This document shows positions 35,585-42,613 of a stretch of DNA of 64,000 nucleotides, one piece after another. The stretch comes from Bacteroidota bacterium. GTDB lineage: Bacteria; Bacteroidota; Bacteroidia; Chitinophagales; Chitinophagaceae. The notes under the pieces were generated by a model. The model was given only the letters and a program-made list of their open reading frames with translations, was not told the origin of the DNA and searched no databases. Every line of letters starts with the position of its first letter. Positions within the stretch are counted from its first letter, which is position 1. Where the stretch lies: contig JAPLEJ010000040.1 in the NCBI GenBank assembly GCA_026391435.1, forward strand, positions 1 to 64,000, in the 5' to 3' direction. Made by a program: the position numbers and the translations under genes.

Positions 35585-36490
35585 ATGTTGTTCTCCAAAG
35601 ACGATATTAACGATGAATTGTTGAAGGGCAATTTTTTAAAATTAGCAAAAACCATATCTAGTATTGAAGATAGGGATGCTGCTTCTAAAAGCTATCTGGA
35701 GGCGTTATCTCCCAGAAATACCCCTATTATAGGTATCACAGGTCCTCCCGGTGCAGGAAAAAGTACACTTATTTCAGCGATGATAGAAATATGGATCTCT
35801 GAAGGGAAAAGAATCGCTGTATTATCCGTTGATCCTTCTTCCCCATTTCATCATGGTGCTATTTTGGGTGATAGAATTAGAATGAAAGATTGGTATTTGC
35901 ATCCAAATGTGTTTATTAGATCACTGGCTTCCAGAGGTCACTTAGGAGGATTGACAAGTTCTATGATTGAATTGACAACACTATTACAGTCTTTAAGCTT
36001 TGATATTATTATATTAGAAACGGTTGGGGTGGGGCAATCGGAGGTTGAAATCGCCTCTTTGGCAGATACAACAATTGTGGTATTAGTTCCAGAAGCTGGG
36101 GATGATGTGCAAATGATGAAATCTGGATTGATGGAAGTTGCTGATTTGTTTGTAGTGAATAAAAGTGATCGACCTGATGCACAAATTTTTTCAAATCATT
36201 TGCAACAAATGATAATGACCAATTCAAATAGTTCCAAAACACCTAAAGTCATTGCAACCATCGCAGCTCAGAAAATAGGAGTTCTTGAATTAGTGCATGC
36301 TATTGATGAGCAGCAGTTATTAGAAAAATCGGACCAAAAATTAAGAGGAATGATGGCTAAGGTGATTCAGATTATCACAGCACATCAATTAAATAAACTC
36401 GACTATCAATTTATTGAGAATAGTGTAAAAAATGAAATAGCTAATGGAAATACTAATTTATTTCATATCGCCAAGCAATTTTTTATTTAG
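35585..36490 (+). CDS. meaB: MeaB-type methylmalonyl-CoA mutase-associated GTPase
   Basis: The 301-residue G3E-family GTPase has a P-loop GITGPPGAGKST at residues 50-61, SVDPSSPFHHGAILGDRIRM, the ETVGVGQSE switch and NKSD for guanine recognition. It protects methylmalonyl-CoA mutase during catalysis and cobalamin loading. The mutase genes are not adjacent, and the gene stands alone after 230 bases of AT-rich non-coding DNA, so it may be transcribed separately. Confidence 0.92.
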   Translation: MLFSKDDINDELLKGNFLKLAKTISSIEDRDAASKSYLEALSPRNTPIIGITGPPGAGKSTLISAMIEIWISEGKRIAVLSVDPSSPFHHGAILGDRIRMKDWYLHPNVFIRSLASRGHLGGLTSSMIELTTLLQSLSFDIIILETVGVGQSEVEIASLADTTIVVLVPEAGDDVQMMKSGLMEVADLFVVNKSDRPDAQIFSNHLQQMIMTNSNSSKTPKVIATIAAQKIGVLELVHAIDEQQLLEKSDQKLRGMMAKVIQIITAHQLNKLDYQFIENSVKNEIANGNTNLFHIAKQFFI

Positions 36491-36506
36491 GAGCTCCCTT
36501 TAATTT

Positions 36507-37244
36507 TTAATCATTTCTGATAAAAAATCCATTACTTAAAACAAAATGCTTTAGTTCGTATCCATTGTCTGTTAATAATTTGTATACTTTACTTTCTTGT
36601 GCTTTATCAATTGTGAAATCAAGCATTTCAATAACAATTAAATAGGGCTTGTATTTATCCAGATCTATCGAGCTTAGCACTTCAAAGTCGTGATTTTCTA
36701 CGTCAATACAAAGTAAATCAATATATTTTTTGTTATTATAGTGCTCAAGCAAAATAGTGTTTAGGGTTTTTGTTATCATCTTTGTTTTAAGATGATCTGG
36801 AAATTTATCTTCCCCTAATGAGCTCATGTGATCTAGGTCAATAGTTGAAATTTTATCTTTATAAGATAAATTGAAAACAACTTCTTCTTCTTTATTTGAA
36901 ACTAATTGGTGAAGGTTTATATCTTCTTTTCTAAATTTATTATATAACTCAATAAGCGAACCATTGCCATCAATATTGATACCTCTCCATCCTTTTAAGT
37001 AAAGCAAATAGGTATTATTATATTCTATAGGATGATTACATCCCACATCAACAAATACACCATTTTTTCTTTTTGCGTTTTTTAAAATTATTTCAATAAT
37101 TGTATCTTCTGAAAATTGCGAAAGTGAAACTTTTGCAAATACACCTAAAAGCTTGAAGAAACCTCTTAATAATCGGTAGTAAAAAGGCAGCAAATATCCT
37201 TTGAGTAAAACGTTGCTATAAAATTGGTAGAGAGATCTAAACAT
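36507..37244 (-). CDS. FkbM family methyltransferase
   Basis: The 245-residue SAM-dependent methyltransferase has VFVDVGCNHPIEYNNTYLLY for cofactor binding and LLCIDVENHDFEVLSSIDL. Its N-terminal ~40 residues are basic and hydrophobic. Such genes commonly methylate sugars or O-antigen units. It is convergent with meaB and divergent from a glycosyltransferase, and its codons are AT-rich. Together with that gene it could be a small polysaccharide-modification patch gained by transfer (inference). Confidence 0.85.
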   Translation of the reverse strand: MFRSLYQFYSNVLLKGYLLPFYYRLLRGFFKLLGVFAKVSLSQFSEDTIIEIILKNAKRKNGVFVDVGCNHPIEYNNTYLLYLKGWRGINIDGNGSLIELYNKFRKEDINLHQLVSNKEEEVVFNLSYKDKISTIDLDHMSSLGEDKFPDHLKTKMITKTLNTILLEHYNNKKYIDLLCIDVENHDFEVLSSIDLDKYKPYLIVIEMLDFTIDKAQESKVYKLLTDNGYELKHFVLSNGFFIRND

Positions 37245-37368
37245 ATATGATGTATTTAAGAATTAAAATTTTGTCTATTTATTTGTAAATGATTTTTTTT
37301 AAAGACAACTAACATATCGTTATGTAATTTATAACAAATATATACATTTTAATGATTTTTTGAAGCCG

Positions 37369-37380
37369 TATGTTAACATA
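37369..37380. promoter_or_regulatory. 12-bp palindrome in the divergent FkbM/glycosyltransferase spacer
   Basis: TATGTTAACATA is a perfect palindrome, about 58 bases before the glycosyltransferase start. It could be an operator, but AT-rich DNA makes chance palindromes likely. Confidence 0.25.
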
Positions 37381-37437
37381 TGTTTTTATTAGGTTGACTT
37401 TGTAATTATTTAGTATATTTAACAAAACAAATAGGTA

Positions 37438-38202
37438 ATGAGTACAATTTCATTTATTGTTATTACTTACAATGAAGAGAAGAACATAGGACGCTGCTTG
37501 GAGAGCGTTTCGTCAATTGCAGATGAAATTGTTATTATAGATTCCTATTCTAAAGATGGTACTGAGTCAATTTGTAATCAATATAAAGCTAAATTTATAA
37601 AACGTGCATTTACAGATTATGCTGATCAGCGAAATGCGGCATTTCAGCTAGCTACAATGGACTACTTATTTTTTTTAGATGCCGACGAAGAGTTGAGTGC
37701 AACTTTGAAAAATAGTTTGTTGCAACTTAAAAAGTCAGGCATGCATCATGATGCATATAAGCTGAATCGGTTTAATAATTTTTGTGGAAAATGGATTAAG
37801 CATGGCATGTGGTATCCTGATATGCTAGTTAGAATGGTAAGAAACGGCAAGGGGACTTGGACTGGTCGAATTCATGAAATTATGCAAATTGCTCCTGGAG
37901 CAAGCGTCCAAAAATTAAAAGGCGATTTGTTACATTACGCCTATACGAATATTGAATCACTAGTATTTAAGTGTAATCATTATACAACCTTGCAGGCTGT
38001 TCAAATGTTTGAGCAAAATAAGAAAGCCCCATTATTTAAATTGTATATAAATCCAATTTGGGCATTCTTCAGCGGGTATTTTTTAAAACTTGGCTTTTTA
38101 GATGGATGGGAAGGATATCTAATACATAGGACCATTGCTTTTCAGACAATGATTAAATATGCAAAATTAAGACAATTGATTTTGCAAAGTAATAGGAATT
38201 AA
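37438..38202 (+). CDS. Family 2 glycosyltransferase
   Basis: The 254-residue GT-A enzyme has SFIVITYNEEKNIGRCLESV, VIIDSYSKDGT and the metal-binding FFLDADEEL. The later NNFCGKWIKHGMWYPD and GRIHEIMQ resemble LPS core glucosyl/heptosyl transferases of the WaaE/KdtX kind. A C-terminal hydrophobic stretch suggests membrane association. Its stop overlaps the stop of the next gene on the other strand (TTAA). Confidence 0.88.
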   Translation: MSTISFIVITYNEEKNIGRCLESVSSIADEIVIIDSYSKDGTESICNQYKAKFIKRAFTDYADQRNAAFQLATMDYLFFLDADEELSATLKNSLLQLKKSGMHHDAYKLNRFNNFCGKWIKHGMWYPDMLVRMVRNGKGTWTGRIHEIMQIAPGASVQKLKGDLLHYAYTNIESLVFKCNHYTTLQAVQMFEQNKKAPLFKLYINPIWAFFSGYFLKLGFLDGWEGYLIHRTIAFQTMIKYAKLRQLILQSNRN

Positions 38203-38402
38203 GCTTTCTCTTGCCTCCACCACTTATAGGCAATGTATCCAGCAATACCAAATGGCATGGCGGCTAAATATAAAATACCCGCATTGAATCCTTTGCCTGC
38301 TTCTTCTCCGATTTGTGCGGCAGATTTAGTGCAAATAGAACACTGTGCGAATGATTGCAATGTGGTTAAAGACAATAAAATTAAAATGAATACTGATTTC
38401 AT
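38199..38402 (-). CDS. Small exported membrane protein with CxxC
   Basis: The 67-residue protein has a signal peptide (LILLSLTTLQSFAQ), a CSIC pair just after it, a short glycine-rich link and one membrane helix (ILYLAAMPFGIAGYIAYKWW). I recognise no named family, though similar short proteins occur in Bacteroidota. The cysteines may bind metal or form a disulfide. Its stop overlaps that of the convergent glycosyltransferase gene. Confidence 0.72.
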   Translation of the reverse strand: MKSVFILILLSLTTLQSFAQCSICTKSAAQIGEEAGKGFNAGILYLAAMPFGIAGYIAYKWWRQEKA

Positions 38403-38446
38403 ATTTAATGGATCTTATTTTAGTAAACTAGCGTAACAATAAAAAA

Positions 38447-38494
38447 TCCCTCAAAGAGTCCTTCCTTATTTGGTTTATTGGATTCGTTGAGGGA
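38447..38494 (-). terminator. Likely terminator after the THX gene
   Basis: On the minus strand TCCCTCAA (38494-38487) pairs with TTGAGGGA (38454-38447) and a T-run follows. The loop is long (32 bases), with a second short stem possible inside. Confidence 0.55.
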
Positions 38495-38511
38495 GTATTT
38501 ATTAAATAAGA

Positions 38512-38643
38512 TTAAGCACTTGCTTTAGTCGCTGCTGCAGTTGCTGCTTTTTTCCCTTTTGTAGCCACTTTGTGTGGTCTGCTTTTGCCAAAAGAACCTT
38601 GGAATCTTTTCCCTTTAGCTGTTTTTTTATCTCCTCTTCCCAT
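38512..38643 (-). CDS. 30S ribosomal protein THX
   Basis: This is a very short (43-residue) basic protein. Translating from ATG at 38643 on the minus strand gives MGRGDKKTAKGKRFQGSFGK, then SRPHK and a Lys/Ala-rich tail. This matches THX, a small 30S-associated protein known from Thermus and conserved in Bacteroidota (MGKGDKKT-RGK-GSYG-RP pattern). The gene is easily missed because of its size. A TAnnTTTG box lies 34 bases upstream. Confidence 0.88.
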   Translation of the reverse strand: MGRGDKKTAKGKRFQGSFGKSRPHKVATKGKKAATAAATKASA

Positions 38644-38676
38644 GGTGTTAATGTGTTTTAATTAAGTGAATGGCTA

Positions 38677-38684
38677 CAAAAGTA
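38677..38684 (-). promoter_or_regulatory. Putative -7 box for the THX gene
   Basis: The minus strand reads TACTTTTG, matching TAnnTTTG, about 34 bases before the start. It abuts the T-run of the HU gene's terminator. Confidence 0.4.
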
Positions 38685-38721
38685 AAAAAACCCCTTGAAT
38701 ATATGGATATCCGAGGGGTTT
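38684..38721 (-). terminator. Terminator after the HU gene
   Basis: The repeats AAACCCCT (38688-38695) and AGGGGTTT (38714-38721) form a stem, and on the minus strand seven T follow. It lies 44 bases past the HU stop codon. Confidence 0.8.
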
Positions 38722-38764
38722 AATTTCAAAAAATAGATAGTTTACTGCCTTTTGGGCTGTAGAA

Positions 38765-39034
38765 CTACAACTTTCCGCTTAATTCTTTACCAGCTTTGAA
38801 TTTTGCAACTTTCTTAGCTTTGATTTTGATAGCAGCTCCAGTTTGTGGATTGCGGCCCATACGAGCTGCACGCTTAGAAACTGAGAATGTACCAAATCCT
38901 ACTAAAGTTACTTTATCGCCTTTTTTCAAAGCTTTTGTAACTGCTTCGATAAAAGCGTCTAATGCTGCATTAGCTTGTGTTTTTGCGATCTCTGCATTGT
39001 CAGCAATGTGAGCGATCAATTCTGCTTTGTTCAT
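38765..39034 (-). CDS. hup: HU family DNA-binding protein
   Basis: HU bends and wraps DNA in the nucleoid. From ATG 39034 the 89-residue product begins [18 protein letters not shown] and has the signature [25 protein letters not shown] (GFGxF and GRNPxTG), ending in the usual basic arm and AGKEL. An upstream in-frame ATG would add 12 residues that do not fit the family. Typical free-standing gene with its own promoter and terminator. Confidence 0.95.
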   Translation of the reverse strand: MNKAELIAHIADNAEIAKTQANAALDAFIEAVTKALKKGDKVTLVGFGTFSVSKRAARMGRNPQTGAAIKIKAKKVAKFKAGKELSGKL

Positions 39035-39067
39035 AGATGTGTTTTTTATAGTTTTAAAACGATGAAA

Positions 39068-39075
39068 CAAATTTA
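39068..39075 (-). promoter_or_regulatory. Putative -7 box for the HU gene
   Basis: The minus strand reads TAAATTTG, about 34 bases before the start. The remaining 220 bases of this AT-rich spacer show no clear gene or RNA. Confidence 0.35.
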
Positions 39076-39294
39076 TTAGGTTTTATCAATTTCAACAATA
39101 TTTTTTTCAAATAATTATTTTTATCTTTCCCTTGAAACCCTTAAATAGTAAGGATTTCATACAAAATTGACATTTAGGGGGTATGTTTTTTATTAATTTA
39201 AAACTGTTGAAAGCCTTATCTGTATTGAGTTACAGCTATTTGTGGGCTGAAATATAGGCCTGTGGCGGTTTTCGGCCATTTAATATATCCACAT

Positions 39295-39597
39295 TCAATT
39301 CACAATTTGCATATTAGTGCTAAAATACAAGCATTGTTCACCCCAATGGTTATAAAGCGCTTGTAATAGAGGATCGGCATACTGGCTATGGAACAGGTTT
39401 AATTGGTCCTTATTGACAGTATAAAGTTGTAAAGTGTAGGTTGGGTTTTGATCCTCTGTCACTTCTATTTGATACCATTTGGTATCCGTAAAACAATGGG
39501 TAGCGTTTAATTCTGGAAGAAAATTTGTTTTCATCCATTCCATCCAAGCTGCTTGGATAGCATGGTTTACTTGAAAGCTGATATTACAAACATGCAT
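39295..39597 (-). CDS. DUF4286-type small protein
   Basis: The 100-residue cytoplasmic protein resembles DUF4286: an opening VCNISFQVNHAIQAAWMEWMK, a W-Y pair and LYTVNKDQLNLFHSQYADPLL. It looks like a ferredoxin-fold dimeric alpha/beta barrel. Its function is unknown. It lies 7 bases downstream of the exonuclease III gene. Confidence 0.8.
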   Translation of the reverse strand: MHVCNISFQVNHAIQAAWMEWMKTNFLPELNATHCFTDTKWYQIEVTEDQNPTYTLQLYTVNKDQLNLFHSQYADPLLQALYNHWGEQCLYFSTNMQIVN

Positions 39598-39604
39598 GTT
39601 ACAC

Positions 39605-40372
39605 TTATTTTATATCTATGACAATCGGACAATGGTCGCTGTGCTTTACTAAAGGTAAGATAGAAGCGTCATTAATGCGATTAGATAAAGAGTCGGTAGT
39701 ACACAAATAATCAATACGCCAACCTTTGTTTTGTAAACGGACAGATGGAAATCTTTGACTCCACCAAGAATAAGCGCCCGTGGTCGTTGGATTAATTTTT
39801 CTAAAACTATCTATCCAGCCCGCTAATAAAAAAGATTCCATCCATGCTTTTTCTTCCGGTAAAAATCCAGATGATTTTTTGTTACCCTTGGGATCATGAA
39901 TATCAATATCACGATAGGCAATATTATAATCACCTGCTAAAATAATATGAGGCCGTTCTTTTTTTAATTCTTGTATCCAAATAAATAATTCATTTAGCCA
40001 TTGGTATTTATAAGATTGTCGCTCTGGGCCACTTGTCCCTGAAGGGAAATAAGCATTAATGATAGTCAGCTCACCAATATCTATTCTTACGACTCGTCCT
40101 TCTGCATCACTCATCTCATATCCATTACCATACACTACTTTATTCGGTTTTACTTTACTAAAAATGGCCACTCCGCTGTATCCTTTTTTTTGAGCAGGAT
40201 ACCAAGCAATATGGTAGCCCATGGAGGTAAATAAGGTCAAATCAATATCAGTGGAACTGGCCTTGGTTTCTTGCACACAAAATACATCAACTGGATATTC
40301 GGTTAACCATTCTATCAATCCTTTTTTAATGGCTGCTCGAATTCCATTTACATTATAACTTACTATTCTCAT
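39605..40372 (-). CDS. xth: Exodeoxyribonuclease III / AP endonuclease
   Basis: This DNA-repair enzyme cuts at abasic sites and removes 3' blocks. The 255-residue protein begins MRIVSYNVNGIRAAIKKG. It keeps the metal Glu in VQETKAS, AGDYNIAYRDIDIHDP, and the catalytic HSDHCPI near the end. It is paired with a DUF4286 gene downstream and a large unknown exported protein upstream (16-base gap). Confidence 0.95.
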   Translation of the reverse strand: MRIVSYNVNGIRAAIKKGLIEWLTEYPVDVFCVQETKASSTDIDLTLFTSMGYHIAWYPAQKKGYSGVAIFSKVKPNKVVYGNGYEMSDAEGRVVRIDIGELTIINAYFPSGTSGPERQSYKYQWLNELFIWIQELKKERPHIILAGDYNIAYRDIDIHDPKGNKKSSGFLPEEKAWMESFLLAGWIDSFRKINPTTTGAYSWWSQRFPSVRLQNKGWRIDYLCTTDSLSNRINDASILPLVKHSDHCPIVIDIK

Positions 40373-40388
40373 ACATTTTTATTAAAAG

Positions 40389-41759
40389 CTATACAGGCAA
40401 TTGAAAAATTTCACTAAAGGCCATTTGCAATAAAAAATTTCTTAGTTCCATATCCTGATTGCTTTTAGAAGTGACCATTTGATAAGGCTTGCTTTTACCA
40501 TCAGCGATGATGGCCATTTTATCATCTATATAAATTGTTTTTAAATTAGTTTCATAGTTGATTAAAATTCTAAATGAATGTGATTTAAATTTTCCTTCGA
40601 TCACTTTTTCTGAAATGATTTTTCTTTTTTCATAAAAAGTGCCAATATTGATTTTTTTAGTGGAATCAAAACCATTAAAAATTTCGTTAGTATTAAAAAA
40701 TTTATCCTTCTCCACTACATTTTCTTGCACATTGAAATAACCAATACTATCTTGATCTAAAAAAATAGAATGAACATTTCCCGGTATAAAGCCAATCGGC
40801 GAAGTAAATGAGTTTCGTTCATTACTATAGAGCCTAAATTCGATATAGGTTTCAATACTGTAATCCTTATTATTGTTCACATCTCTTAGTGGCTGTATTA
40901 CATGGTAGTATTCGTTTTCGTCGTTATAAGGTCTTTTTTTGATAAGAGGAAGCATGTCGATATAAGGGTTGTTTAATGACTTATCCCTTTGGTTAATTTT
41001 AGTCATTTTCGCAGCTGGTGTCCTAAGTAAATAACTGCCTTCCTCGTTTCTATAAGTGACATAGGGCTTGCTGGTATCAAACATAATGCGAGGTTGATTA
41101 TGTATAAAAGGCATCCATAAATTATCAGTTGCATAAGCAGTAGGTACTTTTGCTTCGATATAATCCATGTCCTCCATATTGGGTGAAATATAGCCTAGCC
41201 CTTTTTGAAGTGCCTTAAAAATAAAGTGGGGGGTTGTTGAAGGTAAATTAATATTCAAACCCATACCAATACTTTTAGTGGCCATCATGCTTAACAAAAT
41301 GGTTTTTTTAAAAATCGCTTCTCTTTTTTGATTGTAGATATTACATGAAATGTACCAGATGGAATAGATGCTGTCTTTTTTTGATTCTGGAATTTGTACC
41401 AATTCTTTTTGATACATAAAATCCGGGGTCATTTCGTATAATTCAATGTAGGCATGAAATTTACTATCCATACTTCTTGACCAATCGATGTTAATTTTTC
41501 CTATTTGGTTAGCCTTGGTTAAATGAATGGCCAAAGTGTTATAATGGATGTCTCTAACAAAATTAAGTTGCTTAAATACACCAGAGTCTAATGCTTCTAA
41601 AAGTGGATGAATATCCTCGGTAGGATACCAGTAATTAGCTGTCGGGGACTGCAGTGAATAAGTTTGAATTTGTTCCACTACCACCTTAGACTGCGCTTGT
41701 AAACTCAAGGCACCGAATTGAATTAATAAGTAAAAGGTATATTTTAAAAATTGATTCAT
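40389..41759 (-). CDS. Unknown exported protein
   Basis: I do not recognise this 456-residue protein. From ATG 41759 it has a signal peptide (YTFYLLIQFGALSLQAQ). The rest is polar and beta-rich with many Tyr, Asn and Ser, no membrane helices and few cysteines. It may be surface or periplasmic. It ends 16 bases before the exonuclease III gene and is divergent from the LOG gene across about 100 bases. A frame extending to 41810 is open, but the signal peptide starts later. Confidence 0.65.
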   Translation of the reverse strand: MNQFLKYTFYLLIQFGALSLQAQSKVVVEQIQTYSLQSPTANYWYPTEDIHPLLEALDSGVFKQLNFVRDIHYNTLAIHLTKANQIGKINIDWSRSMDSKFHAYIELYEMTPDFMYQKELVQIPESKKDSIYSIWYISCNIYNQKREAIFKKTILLSMMATKSIGMGLNINLPSTTPHFIFKALQKGLGYISPNMEDMDYIEAKVPTAYATDNLWMPFIHNQPRIMFDTSKPYVTYRNEEGSYLLRTPAAKMTKINQRDKSLNNPYIDMLPLIKKRPYNDENEYYHVIQPLRDVNNNKDYSIETYIEFRLYSNERNSFTSPIGFIPGNVHSIFLDQDSIGYFNVQENVVEKDKFFNTNEIFNGFDSTKKINIGTFYEKRKIISEKVIEGKFKSHSFRILINYETNLKTIYIDDKMAIIADGKSKPYQMVTSKSNQDMELRNFLLQMAFSEIFQLPV

Positions 41760-41860
41760 GTCATTGGTTAAACTAATACTTTCAAATTTAGTTATTTTTA
41801 AATAACCCAAGTTCTTTATTTCATTTAACTTTAGGATCCAATCATCAATACCTATCAGCT

Positions 41861-42598
41861 ATGGCGAATTTGTCAAAGCGGCGTATTATTCCAGCCACAA
41901 AATCATATGAATTAGAAGGCCCCAAGCCTAGAATCAATGAGTTTTTATTTGCATTTCAAATATTTATTGAATTTATCAAAGGTTTTAGAGCATTGCATTT
42001 TATTGGACCCTGCGTTACCGTTTTTGGTTCAGCTCGATTTAAAGAAGACCATCCTTATTATAAACAAGCTAGAGAGATAGGCAAAAGAATTGCTGAATTG
42101 GGTTTTGTAACGATGACGGGTGGGGGACCTGGTATCATGGAAGCAGCCAACAGAGGCGCTTTTGAAAACGGAGGCAAGTCCATTGGTTGTAATATTAAGT
42201 TGCCATTTGAACAACAGCCCAATCCTTATGTACAAAAGTCAATAACATTTAGTTTCTTTTTTATTCGAAAAGTATTGTTGGTTAAATATTCTTATGCTTT
42301 CATCATTATGCCGGGAGGATTTGGTACACAAGATGAATTTTTTGAAACCTTAACTTTAGCACAAACTAAAGTGATTAACGATTTCCCTATTGTCGTGATG
42401 GGGCGTCAATACTACGAACCCTTTCAACATTGGATGGAACATATGATTCAAGAGGGGACCATTTCACCTGAGGATAAAAAATTCGTACTATTTACAGATA
42501 GTTGTGAAGAAGCCATTCAACACATTAGCACTTATGTGAATCAGCATTATGTAGTGAAGCCACGAAAACGCTTGTGGTGGTTATTTGAAAAAGTATAA
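41861..42598 (+). CDS. LOG family protein (cytokinin riboside 5'-monophosphate phosphoribohydrolase-like)
   Basis: The 245-residue protein has the PGGxGTxxE motif (PGGFGTQDEFFE) and GGGPGIMEAANRGA that define the LOG/TIGR00730 family. In plants this family activates cytokinins; bacterial members act as nucleotide N-glycosidases or have unknown roles. The C-terminal ~30 residues are basic. It is convergent with metH, 15 bases apart. Confidence 0.9.
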   Translation: MANLSKRRIIPATKSYELEGPKPRINEFLFAFQIFIEFIKGFRALHFIGPCVTVFGSARFKEDHPYYKQAREIGKRIAELGFVTMTGGGPGIMEAANRGAFENGGKSIGCNIKLPFEQQPNPYVQKSITFSFFFIRKVLLVKYSYAFIIMPGGFGTQDEFFETLTLAQTKVINDFPIVVMGRQYYEPFQHWMEHMIQEGTISPEDKKFVLFTDSCEEAIQHISTYVNQHYVVKPRKRLWWLFEKV

Positions 42599-42613
42599 TA
42601 ACAAAACAACGAT

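Noticed and set aside
39240-39294. GC-richer patch with short inverted repeat
   Set aside because: Only about four pairs; it does not form a convincing RNA or operator.
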